Shown here piece after piece: positions 39,109-58,526 of a DNA stretch of 64,000 bases (position 1 is its first letter; each line of letters begins with the position of its first letter). Both the position numbers and the translations under genes were made by a program. The DNA comes from Chrysomallon squamiferum (Eukaryota > Mollusca > Gastropoda > Neomphalida > Peltospiridae), in the NCBI GenBank assembly GCA_012295275.1, contig CM022672.1, forward strand, positions 13,447,495 through 13,511,494, written 5' to 3'. The notes beneath the pieces are model-generated. The model made no database searches. It had not been told where the DNA came from and saw only the letters and a list, made by a program, of their open reading frames with translations.

Positions 39109-40791
39109 CTTTTCAGGAACAAAACCACTGAAAGTTACAAAATCCAGTTTTACATTTTTATTTCAATATATTTTTTTAAAATTTTGTTTCACTAACTTTA
39201 TCCGCTGCTGAATCTCTTTCTGTTACTGGATATCTGATTGCATATGTTTCTATATGTGTGTGTTTATATACAAATACCTCATTTTTGAAATACAAATCTT
39301 TCTTTATTGGGCAAACATTTTTTAAATACATAATTGAAAATTAGGTCCCTGTATTGCATTTATTGTTTGTAATGTTTTATATTTTACTTTATTCCTGTGA
39401 TTGTAACTTTATCTTTTTCATTCCATGTGTGTTTTGTTTGACTTTTTATATTTATTTTAATGCTTTTAGTAATTACAATAGTTAATCACAATTTAAATAT
39501 TTTGACATTAAATTTCATTCCTGCTTTTCATAAATATATAGTTTAATACTGGTGATCTGTGAAGCTTTAACATAATGTGATTTATTATTTTATTTTTTTA
39601 AAATATATATTGTAAATTACATTTTTTATAAATTTATTTCTTAATTCAGTATTTACTCTTGGAATTCTAGACGAGACTTTTCATTTATTTTTAATTTAGA
39701 ATTTAATTTAGAATGCAGTTAAATTGTTTTATACTTCAGTTCTTTTAAGACTAAAACCTATTTTATCTGACTGGATTCAGAAAAAAAGAAATATTTAATG
39801 ACTTTTTAGGATATTTTAAAAAATATTAACACATCAAGTATCAGTCAGTTGTTAATGATGTTGGCAGCATATACTGATTAACAGAAAGGATTCCATTTTA
39901 CACTGTTTAGTTCAGAAGGAAAAAACTGGGATGTCAGAATTTACTGGAATTGTTAAATGCTACTCATTTAACAACTATTTAAGGAGTTTAGTTTTAGAAA
40001 TAGTTCAAATTAAAATATTATAAAAGTTTGATATTAATCAGCTTTATACAAGTTATATATGTATGTAATGCTTCACCTTGCTATATGATCTCAGTTTTTA
40101 TTTTTATTGTATGACGTGGAAGGTCAGAAAAACTAGCATTGGATTTAGAAAAAATTTCTTTGTTGTTTTGATCATTTATATCTTTTTCTACACTAATTTT
40201 TAAATAAATATTTAGTCTTATCAGTGCTTTATTATTTTTTTCTAATGCATCATCTGAGTGTAAGGATCTGTTTGTTTTAGATTTCTCAAATGAATTGGAT
40301 GAATTTAAAATTTTACGTATATGACAAAGCATGCTGCAGCTATTGCTCTAGTATAGAGTAATAAGAGATAGCATGCGTGCGTGTAATGCATATGTATAAA
40401 GTATTTATAATAAAATAAAAAGTAAACATCACAAAATAGAAGATAATCAATCTGTAATACTGCCAGTAAAATTACTTGGAAATAAAATAAGCGTCAAAAG
40501 CAAAAGAATTTATTAACACATTTAATACGGCATTAGCTATAATAAAAAAGTTACATATCACAGTATGTAGCATTTAAAAACATTTCTATCATTGTGCAAA
40601 ACATAACATTAGTACAAGGATAACTCAAACAGGTAATTATTATATAATTATCTGGGCAGCTTTTTATACACAAATAATTATAAAAAAAATAAATAGCTAA
40701 AATCTTATAATACCTGAAATAGGTAATATGCAAATACTGCTAATCCATATCTTCAACATCTGAAACAAGTAATATGTTATTTTCTGGACTG

Positions 40792-41290
40792 TTTTAATAA
40801 ACAATATTAAAAAAAATCTCTAATGTTGTAACATACTATGATATGACCCAGTTTAATACACAAATAATTCTAAACCATATCTTGAATATCTAAACAAGTA
40901 ATATCTTATTACTTGAACCAGTTTAGTAAATAATTATAACAAAAATCTTGTAACAGCTGATACAAATGATATACTATTACTTGGACTGGTTTAATACACT
41001 AACAATTCTAAACCATAACTTCAATATCTGAAACAATTAATATCTTATTTTTTCAACCTGTTTAATAAATAATTCTAACAAAACTTTTGTAATGGATGAT
41101 ACAAATCATATACTACTATTTTGGCCAGTTTGATATAGAAATAATTCTAACAAACATCTTACAATGTCTGAAGCAGGTAAATATGATTATCTGTGCCAGT
41201 TTAATACATTAATAATTTTTTGTCAAAATCTTCCAGTGTCTTAAACAGTTAATAGTAGTTTGTTGACAGGCTAGTTTAATACATGAATAA
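40792..41290. repeat. Degenerate dimeric satellite-like array, units about 68-71 bp
   Basis: The landmark TTTAATA(C/A)A recurs at about 40792, 40852, 40922, 40990, 41061, 41129, 41200 and 41275. From 40852 the spacing alternates 70, 68, 71, 68, 71. Units alternate between type A (TAATTCTAAACCATATCTT, AATATCTGAAACAAGTAATA) and type B (TAACAAAAATCTTGTAACA, GATACAAATGATATACTA), giving a dimer of about 139 bp. Confidence 0.8.
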
Positions 41291-43463
41291 TTAAGATTTA
41301 AAAATAAATATATTTTTTAATTATTATTATTTTTTTTAAATAATAATAAATCAAAATACTGTCTTCAGTAAAATCAGTTAGTGGTTGTATTGCTCCTGGG
41401 GGAAAAAAAAAACGGCCAAAAATTCTAAACAGATATAGATGGTAATTTTTCTGATCTACATATTTAAAGAATGACTCTTTAACAATGATTTATAATTCAC
41501 ATATTTTTGTTTCTTAATTCTCCTCAAAATTCCACTGCAAAAACAAAACAAACATACGTTTCAAATACATCTGTACTATTTTTCTTAACATTTTAAATAC
41601 TTTAGTGTTCTAAACATATAAAAATCTAACAGTTCGAATAAAAAAAAACTTATTTAGTTTGTTTAAATAATTTCTTTAAAATGTAACACAAATGCACCAA
41701 AAGTGAGAATGACTTGTAAAATGTTTAGCATTTCTTATTAGTAAATACCAAGTCAAAAACAACAATATGAATAAAAAGAATCTTATAAAACAATTAAAAA
41801 TGTTAGTTACAGTAACACAGAAACTTGCCATGGTCCAATCACTGTTTTTATAGTTTTTAATGGATATGATGATGATGATGATGATTATGATGATGAACTG
41901 GCATTAAATAATTATTCAGAACACAACACGAGAGCTGCTATGCATATTCAGCAATTCTAAAAACACTTTTACAAAAGATCTGAAAAAATCCCCACCCAAA
42001 TTTCGTAGCATAAAACAGGTTAGAGGTGGAGTTTTCAATAAACACTGACTGCTTTTAAACATTTTTTATACTGTCTACTCATTTATGTTAGTTAGGTCTT
42101 AGAGAGGAAAATGTAAATTTTATTACTTATAAATTGACAGTTTGTGGCTTTTGATACTAACTTTAACAGGTGGAGTCTGCTATAACAAAATACATTGTTT
42201 CATTAATTTATTTTTTAATTAATTCTAAAATTAAATATTTTAATTTTTTTCACACAGTAAGTATATACTATTGCTTTCTTCGAATGTCAAAATGAAAAAA
42301 ATTATAATAAAATAACAATAATAACAAAATAAAATGTATGTGTGTATGTATGGATTGTACGTATGTACATGTATCCTGCATAATCCTATAAATAGTGGCA
42401 AGAAGATGACTAGATAAATTTCAATAGCTTTTTGGGACGGAATTATTTTAATTTGATAAAATACTTGTTATTTACATACACACACAAACATATTTATTGT
42501 TCTTTAGTGTTCAGTTGCTGGTTTAGATCTTAAAAGACCATTTTAAAAATTTACAAATAAATTGCTGTTATTTAAAAAACAGTTTCATTTGATGTATAGT
42601 TATTGTAGGCATCAATAAAATCAATATGCATGAATATTCTATCTCTTGAGATTGGTGAGTTAAGAAATAAACTGTTAATTTCAGTAAATTATTTACAATT
42701 GCAGATTAAAGGCAGTAATGATTACTGTCTTAAGGCATCAGCACAGGTCAAATGTCAACTTGCAACCTGGCAGATAGCTGCACTTGTAATTCTAACCTTC
42801 ACACACAGGGAATAGCTCGTTACATTATATACATTTCTTCTCTATCTGAAACACTGAAATAATTATTTTGCTTGTTTTGGGTTGTTTTTTTAATTAAATA
42901 AATAAAAACATTTCTTCATACCTTCAGAATAATGAACAGAATTTATTCACTCTGTTCTGGTCTTATATATATATATATATGTACCATGTTTGAAAATAAC
43001 AACAATATATTGGTCAGTAATACTGGACACAAAAAATAATTATATAATTAGGATAAAATGTAATGACAAAATATTTGAATATAAATAAACAAATAAATAA
43101 AAACTTAACAGCAACAGCTGCATATAAATACACGTGATAAATAAATAAAATAAACTGAATGATTTGAAATGAGTGGTAGATTCGGTATAAAAGTATTAAC
43201 ATAAGAATAATTGTACCAAACATAATTCTAAAATAAATAAATAAAAGAAATGATTCTTCAATGATGTAATGATTAGATTTTTATACTTAATAGTAGAAAT
43301 CTTTCATCTTAAAATATGTTATTAAATAAAGAGTCACTCATCCATTGCTACATGGATATGATACATATATTGATTATCATAATTTATCTTTGATTTTATT
43401 TTTAATAATAATAATAGTAATAATAATTATTATTATTATTTTGTTATCAAAGTTTAAAAAAAA

Positions 43464-43464
<1 letters not shown>

Positions 43465-43518
<54 letters not shown>
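43465..43518. repeat. (AT)n microsatellite
   Basis: About 27 AT units, flanked by TATATC variants to about 43535. Confidence 0.96.
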
Positions 43519-43520
<2 letters not shown>

Positions 43521-43746
43521 ATATATCTATATATGTTACATTCAAGCAAAAGTATTGCTAACACTACTTAGCTTTTATGTTAAGAAAACATTAAGAACCA
43601 ATCATCAATCAAAGCAGGTTTTTAAACCAACAGCAAACCTATTGTATGACAGGGGACGGCTAGGAACATTTAACAGTTATCTTTGAATACATAAATTTAA
43701 TTAACTATGTGGACTTAACAGTAAATCACATGTGTGAAACAACAAT

Positions 43747-49484
<5,738 letters not shown>

Positions 49485-50964
49485 AACGTAAAACTGTGTA
49501 CATCTTTATCACATCAACACAAGATGTACAGCTATAGCAAACTACGAGAAATAAAATGCTACTGGACGATTACTTCTGTGGCTTTCGCCAATTGTTTCGA
49601 TCAAACGAGACGCTTACCTGCGGTGATCATATTAAATGTTGTCTATGTTATATTTAAAATTTAACGCGTATTGTATTATCACTTCGAAGCATATTTACGT
49701 ACTCAAAGAACTATTTACAAATAGAGAAATTGTGCTGAGCTGTAAAAATTGAGGTTAGTATTAGTGATATGTGTAAATATCCAAGAAGTTGATAAACAAT
49801 TCTGAATAATCACAATGCATCTTTCATCCACACGTTAAAATTTTACAGAAATATCAACAGACGACATACTGATTTAAAAACAACAGAAAAATGTTTTTCT
49901 TTTTCTGTCACATGATAACGTAAACATGATAACTGTAAAATAAAATAAATTTTATGCTGATTAGATTACAAACGTGAACTATTTCCCTTTGCTGGTACAA
50001 CTATTACACAAGCAACAATTAAGTAATACTCCTAAAAAGATTTATTTATAGGGTTTGGTTTTCCTGTTCTCAAGGCAAACCTAAATTATTTTGAATTAAT
50101 TCCTTGTTTCGATAAAATAAGTAAGTTCTCTGGGAATTTTGGGTATATATGAGAACATAGAACGTTAAGACAAAAAATAACAGCATAAGTAATCTAGTCA
50201 CAAAATGTAAGGACTCAATTCCAAGGGTATATATAGATTGATTAGACAATGAGAATGACTGTATGATGTATCAAAAAGGGTGATATTCATCTAAAAATAA
50301 GATGTATAAAGTACACATTATGTGAAATGTTTAACTTTTGTTCCTCATTTTCAGTATTTGCCATTTGTACTTTTCATCATTATTCCTTCATTTTATATAT
50401 TTTTGCACCTGAATGTAAGGAAATAATTAATTTTACATTAGTTTTAATATATTATTATTAATAATAATGTATATACTGTTGCTATAATTGATTCAGATAT
50501 TCAGGAGATAACTGAAATTAAGGTTATTCAGTTATAATCTTCAGTTTTATCGTTTTATCTGAAAACATTGGAATGAGGTGGGACTTTGAAAATAATAATT
50601 TTATGCCTAAGAGAGTGTCAAAATAATATGAATTTATACCCATAATTTGTCAAACTATATTCATCTTTATGATATCAGTGTATGAATTATTCTTTTAAAA
50701 GCTTATTTCCATTCGGGATAGGAAACGTATATTTCTGTATTGGAAAGTACACATAAAAGGTTTGCTGCTGTTGATTAATATTTGTAACCCATGTAGAAGC
50801 ATTGATAACCTTTTTCACAATCACATTTCATTTCTATATGCTTCAACACCCGATAACAGTATTAAAATGTTTTAGTGAGTAAATTTAAATAAATATATTC
50901 ATTCTTTTTTATTTCAGAGAAAAAGAATAATTCTTTGTGAAAAAAAGAAAAACGAAAAACGAAA
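49485..50964. other. Head-to-head intergenic region WDR31/TRAF
   Basis: About 1.5 kb separates the two divergent start codons. A TTTATTTCAG acceptor at about 50919 shows that the TRAF start codon lies in a second exon, so a non-coding TRAF first exon and promoter are in this interval. No core promoter motif was decisive. Confidence 0.55.
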
Positions 50965-51554
50965 ATGGAAGGATACCCAGTTGCCATCTTTGAGTCAGGT
51001 TTTACTAACAAATTTATCTGTGGATTATGCAAGAAGATTCTGAGAGAGCCATTACAAAGTTTCTGTGGACATCGATTTTGTAATGAATGTGTGAAAAGAG
51101 CTCTGGGGTATTTGTTTTTATCAATTTTAATTTTTTTGAACTGAAATTTTAATATTTCTAGGAAGCGTCTGTCTGAATCTTATTGGTTAAAGTCGAGGAT
51201 TCAGGCTTTGCAGAGTGCAGAATCAGCGTCCCTTGTACACCTGTTATTTCCAGTTCCAGATAGCACCACATCAGTGCTTAAGAACAGAAACATAATGTTT
51301 ATTTCTGTCAATACTGTACTTTTATTAATAAGTTTTTGTTTTATTTTATTTTATCTTAATTGTATTATATTTGAAGTGTCAAAGGAAGAAGAAGAAGAAG
51401 AATTAAATTTTATTTTAATATTTTTCTTGAAATCTTAAAACAAAATTATTTTCTTCTTATAGATCTTCAGGGAGTGTTTCATGTCCTTGTTGTCGTGAAG
51501 AGAATATGGATGAAAATGAATTCACTGTGCTGAAGAATGAACAGGTATATATAA

Positions 51555-51590
<36 letters not shown>

Positions 51591-52897
51591 AAAAAATATA
51601 ATACACCAAAAATTTATAAATATTAGATTTAAATATTATAATTTATTATAATCACTAGATTAAACTGTTTAATGTTAGAATTTCATAAAAATTAAAAAGT
51701 TACATTAAAAACACGACCAGTGTAAATAAAGATTGTAGACAGATGATTTATTTATTAATTATTTTGTTCTATTTATTTATTTTTTTATTTATAGATTTCT
51801 TATGGGTTTTTTCATTTATTTATTTATTATTTATTACATTTATTTATTTACTCATATTATTTATTTATATTTATTCATTTATTTTATTTTATTTTATTTT
51901 ATTTATTTATTTTATTTTATTTATTTATTTTATTTATTTTATTTATTTTATTCTATTTCATTTTATTTTATTTTACATTATTTATTTATTCATCTTTTTA
52001 TTCATTCATTTGTTTATTATATTTATTTATTTATTAACACAGATGTTTCCTGACAATGCTGTTAAGAGAGAGATGATAAGAATGACATCTAAATGTGCAA
52101 ACAATGGCTGCACATGGAAAGGAGATTTCAAAGCATATCAGGTAAAAATGATTAATTAACAAATTATTTAGATTACCGATTTTATCATAGTTACATTATA
52201 TTTATTTTCACATTTTATTGACAGATGCGGCAAGTTTATTTTTTGTATTTAATAGTTCATTATGTTTATTCTGATATTGGGGTTAACAAACACAGAATAA
52301 TTTTAATTAATGTAAAAATAAATTTAAATTAAAGAAATATTTACCAACAAAATCTGTTTAAGAAAAAGAACAAATCATTTTAAAAATTCAATCCAGCTTT
52401 TTAAAATTTTATTTAATTTTATATTACCATAAACTTTATTATGTTTCTTTTTAACTTTTTCTTTACTTTACTTTACTTTACTTTACTTTATTTTCACTTC
52501 ACTTTTAATTTTAATTTTCACCATGTGATCTTACATTATATTCTAGGAACATGAACAGAACTGTGAACACCGCAGTGTTCCTTGTGCCGAGTGTGGGGCT
52601 TTGATTACCTTTCTCAAGCGGAATGAACACTTGACAAAGGAATGTCCAAAAAGACAAGTGAAATGCAGATTTTGTAATGCCAATATCATTTATGCTGATA
52701 CTGAGGTGAGAGTTTTAATGGTGTAATTATTAACAATATTGTTGTTAGTAGTAGTAGTAGTAGTAGTAGTAATTGTTGTAATGTTGTTATTATTTGTATT
52801 AATGCTACTAGTGTTGTTGTCATTATTATTACTATTATTATTGTTATTATTATTATTTCTACTACTAGGAGTCTTCTTCTTATTATTATTGTTGTTG

Positions 52898-52964
<67 letters not shown>

Positions 52965-54158
52965 AGACTGACATTTACTAAGCTGTCTACCTGTAATCCT
53001 AATTCATTAATATTTTTTTTTTTTTTTTTTTTTCTTCTTCTTTTGTCTGTTAGTGATTTAAAATTTCAAGCATGACCAAGCCATGCTAGTATTCATTGTT
53101 TTAATTGCTCTTCATCTCTTTATATATTCAACACACTGTGGTTTTTCTGAAATAAATTCAGCTAGCTATGTTTTGAATAGCCCCATTTTTAATAATAATA
53201 ATAAAAAAAAGTATATTCCATGCAACAAAGCAAAAACACTGGACATTATCCATTAAAGATACAGTAAATTATTTCATTAAAATTTACATACGTTCCACTT
53301 AATATCTGTTTCATTGTTATCCAGTTTGTAACAATTTACCTGACATTTTAATAGTATGGTCAGGTGGTTACCTATGGTTAGAAGTGATTCTTCTGTGATC
53401 CAACATTTTCACTAATCCATCAATCCTCAGGTATCAGTGGTGATCAAATAGTGAAAGTCAACCTATATTTAAGTTTTTGTTATTATAATATAAACAGTTA
53501 TTTTTAGAATAAATTATTAGTTTTAAATATCAATGACATTACATTGGTAAGGTGACATCAAACATCAAATATATTTCAGTTTGCCAGTATGTGTATATAT
53601 ATGAAATTTGTTTGTATTGGTATAAATAATAACAGATATACTTATTTTTCTTGTTTCTTGACACACTTGTTTGAAGGAAGAAAAAATTTTTTGAAATTCT
53701 ATATATAGTGGGTTTTTCCCACATGTACAGTTCATTATTATTGGTTTATTTGTATGTTACTTTTTCTTTTTTCACTCATTCTTAAAACTATTAATATTTT
53801 TTATTTTTTTATTTTTTTTTTAATTTTAGCATCATAACATGTCATGTCCAAAATTCCCAAGTCAGTGTGCAAGCTGTGGAAAAAAGAAAATTCCAAAAGA
53901 TCAGGTAACAGTCCTGCATTTGTTACTGCATGGAGACTGACACTAAATGTTTATTTCCTCACACACACACACACACACACACACATGCACACACACACAC
54001 ACATGCACACATACACACACACAAAACACATGGCATAGGCACCTGCAAATATCCTTTCACACAAGAATATACATATGCACACACAAAAATGTAATAGATA
54101 TGCATACATATATATTCAAACGCATGCATGCATGCATTCATACAAACATATATACATT

Positions 54159-54194
<36 letters not shown>

Positions 54195-56335
54195 ATTTTC
54201 TTCTTCTTTTACAAATCCAAATAAAAAAAATGCTGTTAATGCATGAAAAATGTCATGGACAGTGATTTTTTTTTTAAAAAGACTATTTTAGGACCATTAT
54301 TTTCTTAAATGCACTGTTTATAAACAATATATTTTATAATTCAGTTCATAAAATAAAAGTAGAAGCTATAAGCAAGAACTTGAAATATTTTATTTTTAAT
54401 ATTTTATAAAAGTGAACAATACTGAATTTATGCCACAGAAATATTATAATTATGTTTGGAACATTTCAGTATTTCATATAACCTCTGTTTGGATCTTTGA
54501 ACAATAAACTTTAAAAGAAATATCCTTGTTTTGATGTCTTTTTCAGATGCAAGAACATTTGCAGAAAGAATGTAATAAGAGGGCTGTCCAATGTCCACTT
54601 GGATGTCCTGATTCGGTCAGTTCAATTAATTAATTAAATTTTTAAATATTATTATTGTTGTTGTTATTCTTCTTCTTCTTCTTCTTCTTCTTATTATTAT
54701 TATTAATATTATTATTACCTATTATTATCATCATCGTCATTTTATTATATTTTATTTTTTTAATTTATTGTTATTGTTATTGTTATTATTATTACTTTAT
54801 ATGTATAAAACATTGGAACACACACGCGCACACACACACACATGCACACACACACACACACGTGCACAACACACACACACACACACATACTTAGATACAG
54901 AAACATTTTATATATTAGTCTTCCCATTTGCTCCTTTGTATCTTTCAACCTTTCTTTGCTAATAACAAAGGATTACTATACAGTCAATGCATGATAAAAG
55001 TATTAATGTCTATTTCAGTGTATCTTGTTGTGCTTGTTTAACTTTATCATTACTAGCGCAGTACTTGTTTTCAAAATAAAATTGCACTTCAATCAATTTT
55101 TTTTTTTTCATGGTAAATCACCCATGTGTTTTAGTAAAATCAGTGAAAGAATGAAATAAAATAGATTACAAATTAATAATTAAAAAAAAAATAATGGTTG
55201 ATAACCTCTTCAAAACCCTGTATCATAAAAAAGGATTTCGATCATTGATAAATATAAAAGAAATGTATTTTAAAAAATTTGTTTTTAATTTTTAAATTTG
55301 TTTTAATTTCAGCCGAGCTTAGCTCGATTCCAGTCACATTTAGCAAAGAATGTCGGCTCCCACCTGGCCTGGGCGATGGAGAGACTGCATCAGCTGGAGC
55401 AGCAGATTACTGGAGGTGTCACCAACCTGACCCCCAACAGAGATCTCAGAGAAGTAATGTCATCTATCACTGAGCTCGAGCAGAAGGTAAACAGCATGGA
55501 GTCGCAGCTCCAGAGCATCAACAACTTTTCAGCTTTCCAGGAACGTCTTCGAATCACTGAGGCCAAAGTAGAATCATTTGAGCCCATCATGGGAGTTCTT
55601 CACAGGGAGATAGACAAGTGTGTGCAGACCACCGAGTCACTGGGGCGGGGTGGAGTAAGCTCTTTGCTGGAGCAGCAGATAACCATGATGACTCGACAGA
55701 TGGAGGAGTTCAAGACCAAGATTCAGACACTGGAACGGAGCCTGGCAATGAAGGAGGTAGCTCTGACAGAACATGAGCTAAGAATGCAGAGTCTGGAGTT
55801 TGTCAGTTACGACGGAACTCTGCTGTGGAGGATTGGCGAAGTGAAGAAAAAGAGACAAGAGGCTGCCCAAGGCACAGTGACCAGTCTGTACTCTCAAGCG
55901 TTCTACACAGGTAAAGTAGGTTACAAGATGTGTGCCCGGATTTATCTCAACGGGGATGGAATTGGCAAAGGAACTCACATATCGCTGTTCTTTGTCGTCA
56001 TGAGAGGTCCTTACGACTCCCTCCTGCCCTGGCCGTTCAAACAGAAAGTGAGTCTTATGATCATTGATCAGAATTTCTCTGAACACGTTCTTGATACCTT
56101 TCAGCCAGACGTGGGCAGTTCATCGTTCCGCAGGCCTGTCTCGGAGATGAACATAGCCAGCGGCTGTCCATTGTTTTTGCCATTAACTCGACTTGATGAC
56201 CCTACAATGGGATACGTCAAAGATGATGTCATCTTCATAAAGATTATCGTAGAAACTGATGGTCTGGCTAAATATACAGAGCTGAACCCGTTAAAAGCAA
56301 ATGGGCCAGTAGCGCCACCTGGTTCGAAAAGGTAA
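50965..56335 (+). CDS. TNF receptor-associated factor, TRAF2/3-like, 7 coding exons, 549 aa
   Basis: Exons: 50965-51107, 51463-51544, 52043-52141, 52547-52705, 53830-53904, 54547-54615, 55313-56335; phases close. TRAFs are cytoplasmic adaptors and E3 ligases linking TNF/TLR-type receptors to NF-kB and MAPK. Seen here: a complete C3HC4 RING (C19, C22, C34, H36, C39, C42, C55, C58), then TRAF-type zinc fingers (CANNGCTW, CAECGALITFLKRNEHLTKE, CPKFPSQCASCGKK, CPLGCPDS) to about residue 209. A coiled coil covers about 220-365 and a MATH/TRAF-C domain about 373-527 (YDGTLLWRI, AFYTGKVGYKMCARIYLNGD, LPWPFKQKV, EMNIASGCP, YVKDDVIFIKIIV). The MATH domain is nearest TRAF3/TRAF2 and is encoded with the coiled coil in one large exon. 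Length is close to human TRAF3 (568 aa). Assignment to TRAF2 or TRAF3 needs a tree. Confidence 0.95.
51750..52035. repeat. TTTA/TTTTA low-complexity tract in TRAF intron 2
   Basis: Irregular ATTT and ATTTT units fill nearly 290 bp immediately before the acceptor at 52042. They create false long open frames rich in Tyr, Leu and Phe. Confidence 0.93.
52747..52964. repeat. GTA and TTA trinucleotide arrays in TRAF intron 4
   Basis: A short GTA array is followed by interrupted TTG/TTA and then about 22 perfect TTA units ending at about 52964. The reverse reading gives a false polyasparagine frame. Confidence 0.95.
53958..54192. repeat. CA-rich compound microsatellite in TRAF intron 5
   Basis: Several CA tracts interrupted by TG and CATG steps, with the longest at about 53960-53985 and 54161-54190. 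Confidence 0.95.
54658..54890. repeat. TTC/TTA and CA microsatellites in TRAF intron 6
   Basis: A TTG/TTC/TTA stretch at 54658-54800 is followed by CA tracts at 54820-54890. Confidence 0.95.
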
Positions 56336-56762
56336 AATAATAATGCTTTTTTGTTTGTTTGTTTTTAGAGTTTCGAGGGTTTTTGTGCTCTAAAAAATAT
56401 TTGAGTTCATTGTATTTGTTTAGATAATTATTTAGCAGTTCTGTGTTTAAATCTACATATTTTTCAACACTTGCATATTATTTTTTAATGACCTGAGTGC
56501 ATTTGTTTGTGTAACATATTATAATAGATATTTGCAGTTCCTGGGACACTCCTTATTCTAATAATTTTTAAACTTGCATCTGCAATAACAATAATAATAA
56601 ATAATGATAATAATAATATTATTATTCATTATTTATTATTACTGTTATAACAGAGACATTTGCAGGAAGAGAAAAATGAATAAGACAAGCAATTTAAAGT
56701 AATTTAAATGGAACTCTGTAATTCTTTTGTATTCAGTCTTACTGACACTGGAGACAATACAG

Positions 56763-56807
<45 letters not shown>

Positions 56808-58526
56808 CATTACATTTTAGTTTCATAAAATCACTATCTTTAGGATCAAACGCCATGTATTCACTTTCAGATCCTAATATCTGTTTTATTAACGACTTTC
56901 CAATAAGAAATGGTTTTGGGTGTTGGGTGGAAGAGTATTAAAACTGAATGGAACTGAAATTAAGGACAGAATGGAATGTCCTTTGGACATATGTGTATAT
57001 ATCTACTTTTATATCTAAAACAATAGTAAACACACACATTTTATATATATTTTCAAACCAATTAGATTTTATAGCACTATTGTCCCCTTACACAGAATGA
57101 AGATAAATACCACATAATAAAAAACATAATTCGTCATATGTCTGTCGTGGTATAAAATTTAACTTTATGCACACACCTTTAAAATTATTTGAAATGGAGC
57201 CCAGAAAAATAAAAGTACTGTTCTTAGGAATGTTCAGTATTTTGACTTGTTACACTAGGTGATATTAATATATGTTAGAGAGACAAATATATGTGTGAAA
57301 CTAGAAACTGAACTAATTATAATATTTTCATATATATTGTTTTGGATTTTTGTTGCTGTTTATTTTACCAAGTGCTTTGAAATACTATCATTTTGTCAAC
57401 TATCAGTATATTAGTGTACTCAAAATTTATATATATATATATATTTCCTTTAGATATGTTTTGCTATGTTTTTTCTAATATTAATAATAATAATAATAAT
57501 AATTGTAGTAATAATAATAATAGTAATAATAATAATAGTAAAATGTTTTGATTTTTTTCAAAAATCTAAATTATTATCTCAGAATAGATTTTTAATGGAG
57601 ATGAGTTAACAAGAAATGGTTAATTTTTGTGGGGTTTTTGGAGGAGGAATTTTTTCTTTTTTGTTAATCCAGGTAGAGTAGGTATTTTTATAGAAATCTT
57701 TTGGTTTATATCATTTATTTTCCACTAGTTTCCAGATAAAAAAGTGTATTGCATTCAAAAACTAATGTATTAAATTACACTTTAAAAAAACTATCATATT
57801 TAAATCAATTTCATATGATTATATACAATAAAATTTATATTTATATAAATATAGGAAACTTAACATTTTAAAATCCAACTATAAATATTATTGATTTGTC
57901 GAAGTTTATTTTTATTATATGTATATACAGTTACTTGAATTTATTTGCTTGTTTTTTCTTCATTGTATATTGTATATGCTTTAGGATTAATAAAATTTTA
58001 AATCTTATCGACTGTTGCCATTACTTTTTCTAACGGATATGATTGATATACTCTTCATATAATTAAATATTTCATGTTGTGTGTTTTGTGTGTATTATGT
58101 AAATTGTGTGCGTGTAACATGTGCTTGGTGTATGCATTTAAAAAGCAGGAATTGCTTCACATAAATTTATTAAATTATCCAAACTTTCTGGTGTATATAT
58201 AAAATATCTTCACCAATATTTGAAACAACCATATTTGTTTTGAATTATACACACATTTGTTTAATCAGTTGGTTTACATAGAATACATACAACACTGCAA
58301 TGTATGTACAGTATTCTTTATTTTGAAGATAAAATCTCAGACTTGTGCAGTTATTTTAATAGACAAGAAAAATAAATAATGCCTAAAACAGAAAATAAAA
58401 GTAAAATTATCGCGTTAAAAAATAACAAACCAACAAAATAAAAAAAATATATAAAAAAAATCTCCAACAAAATAAACAAATAGTTACAACAACAAAATTA
58501 TTCGTATCTAGATATTAATCCATCAT
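56336..58526. other. TRAF 3' UTR and intergenic, no coding seen
   Basis: The stretch includes a TG microsatellite at 56767-56806, TAA-rich tracts at about 56587-56640 and 57480-57540, and an AATAAA at about 57989 that could be the TRAF poly(A) signal (a 3' UTR of about 1.65 kb). No exon was recognised. Confidence 0.5.
56767..56806. repeat. (TG)n microsatellite
   Basis: About 20 perfect TG units. Confidence 0.96.

Larger units (their letters stand above)
35992..43746. other. Long non-coding stretch between PIP5KL1 and WDR31
   Basis: About 7.7 kb of AT-rich DNA between convergent genes. No exon is supported. Contents: PIP5KL1 3' UTR of unknown length, AT/GT microsatellites near 36520-36680, a possible hAT remnant at 38067-39108, a dimeric tandem array at 40792-41290, a GAT repeat at about 41867-41895, and an AT microsatellite at 43465-43518. 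An 83-codon open frame at 40081-40332 (minus) has no recognisable domain. Confidence 0.5.

Noticed and set aside
40081..40332. 83-codon minus-strand open frame
   Set aside because: No domain, no splice context and no neighbour relation; such lengths arise by chance in this sequence.
51743..52159. 138-codon frame rich in Phe, Leu, Ile and Tyr that looks like a membrane protein
   Set aside because: It reads through the TTTA low-complexity intron into the TRAF exon at 52043; only the exon part is coding.
52690..52974. Polyasparagine and polyleucine open frames
   Set aside because: They are translations of the TTA array in a TRAF intron.
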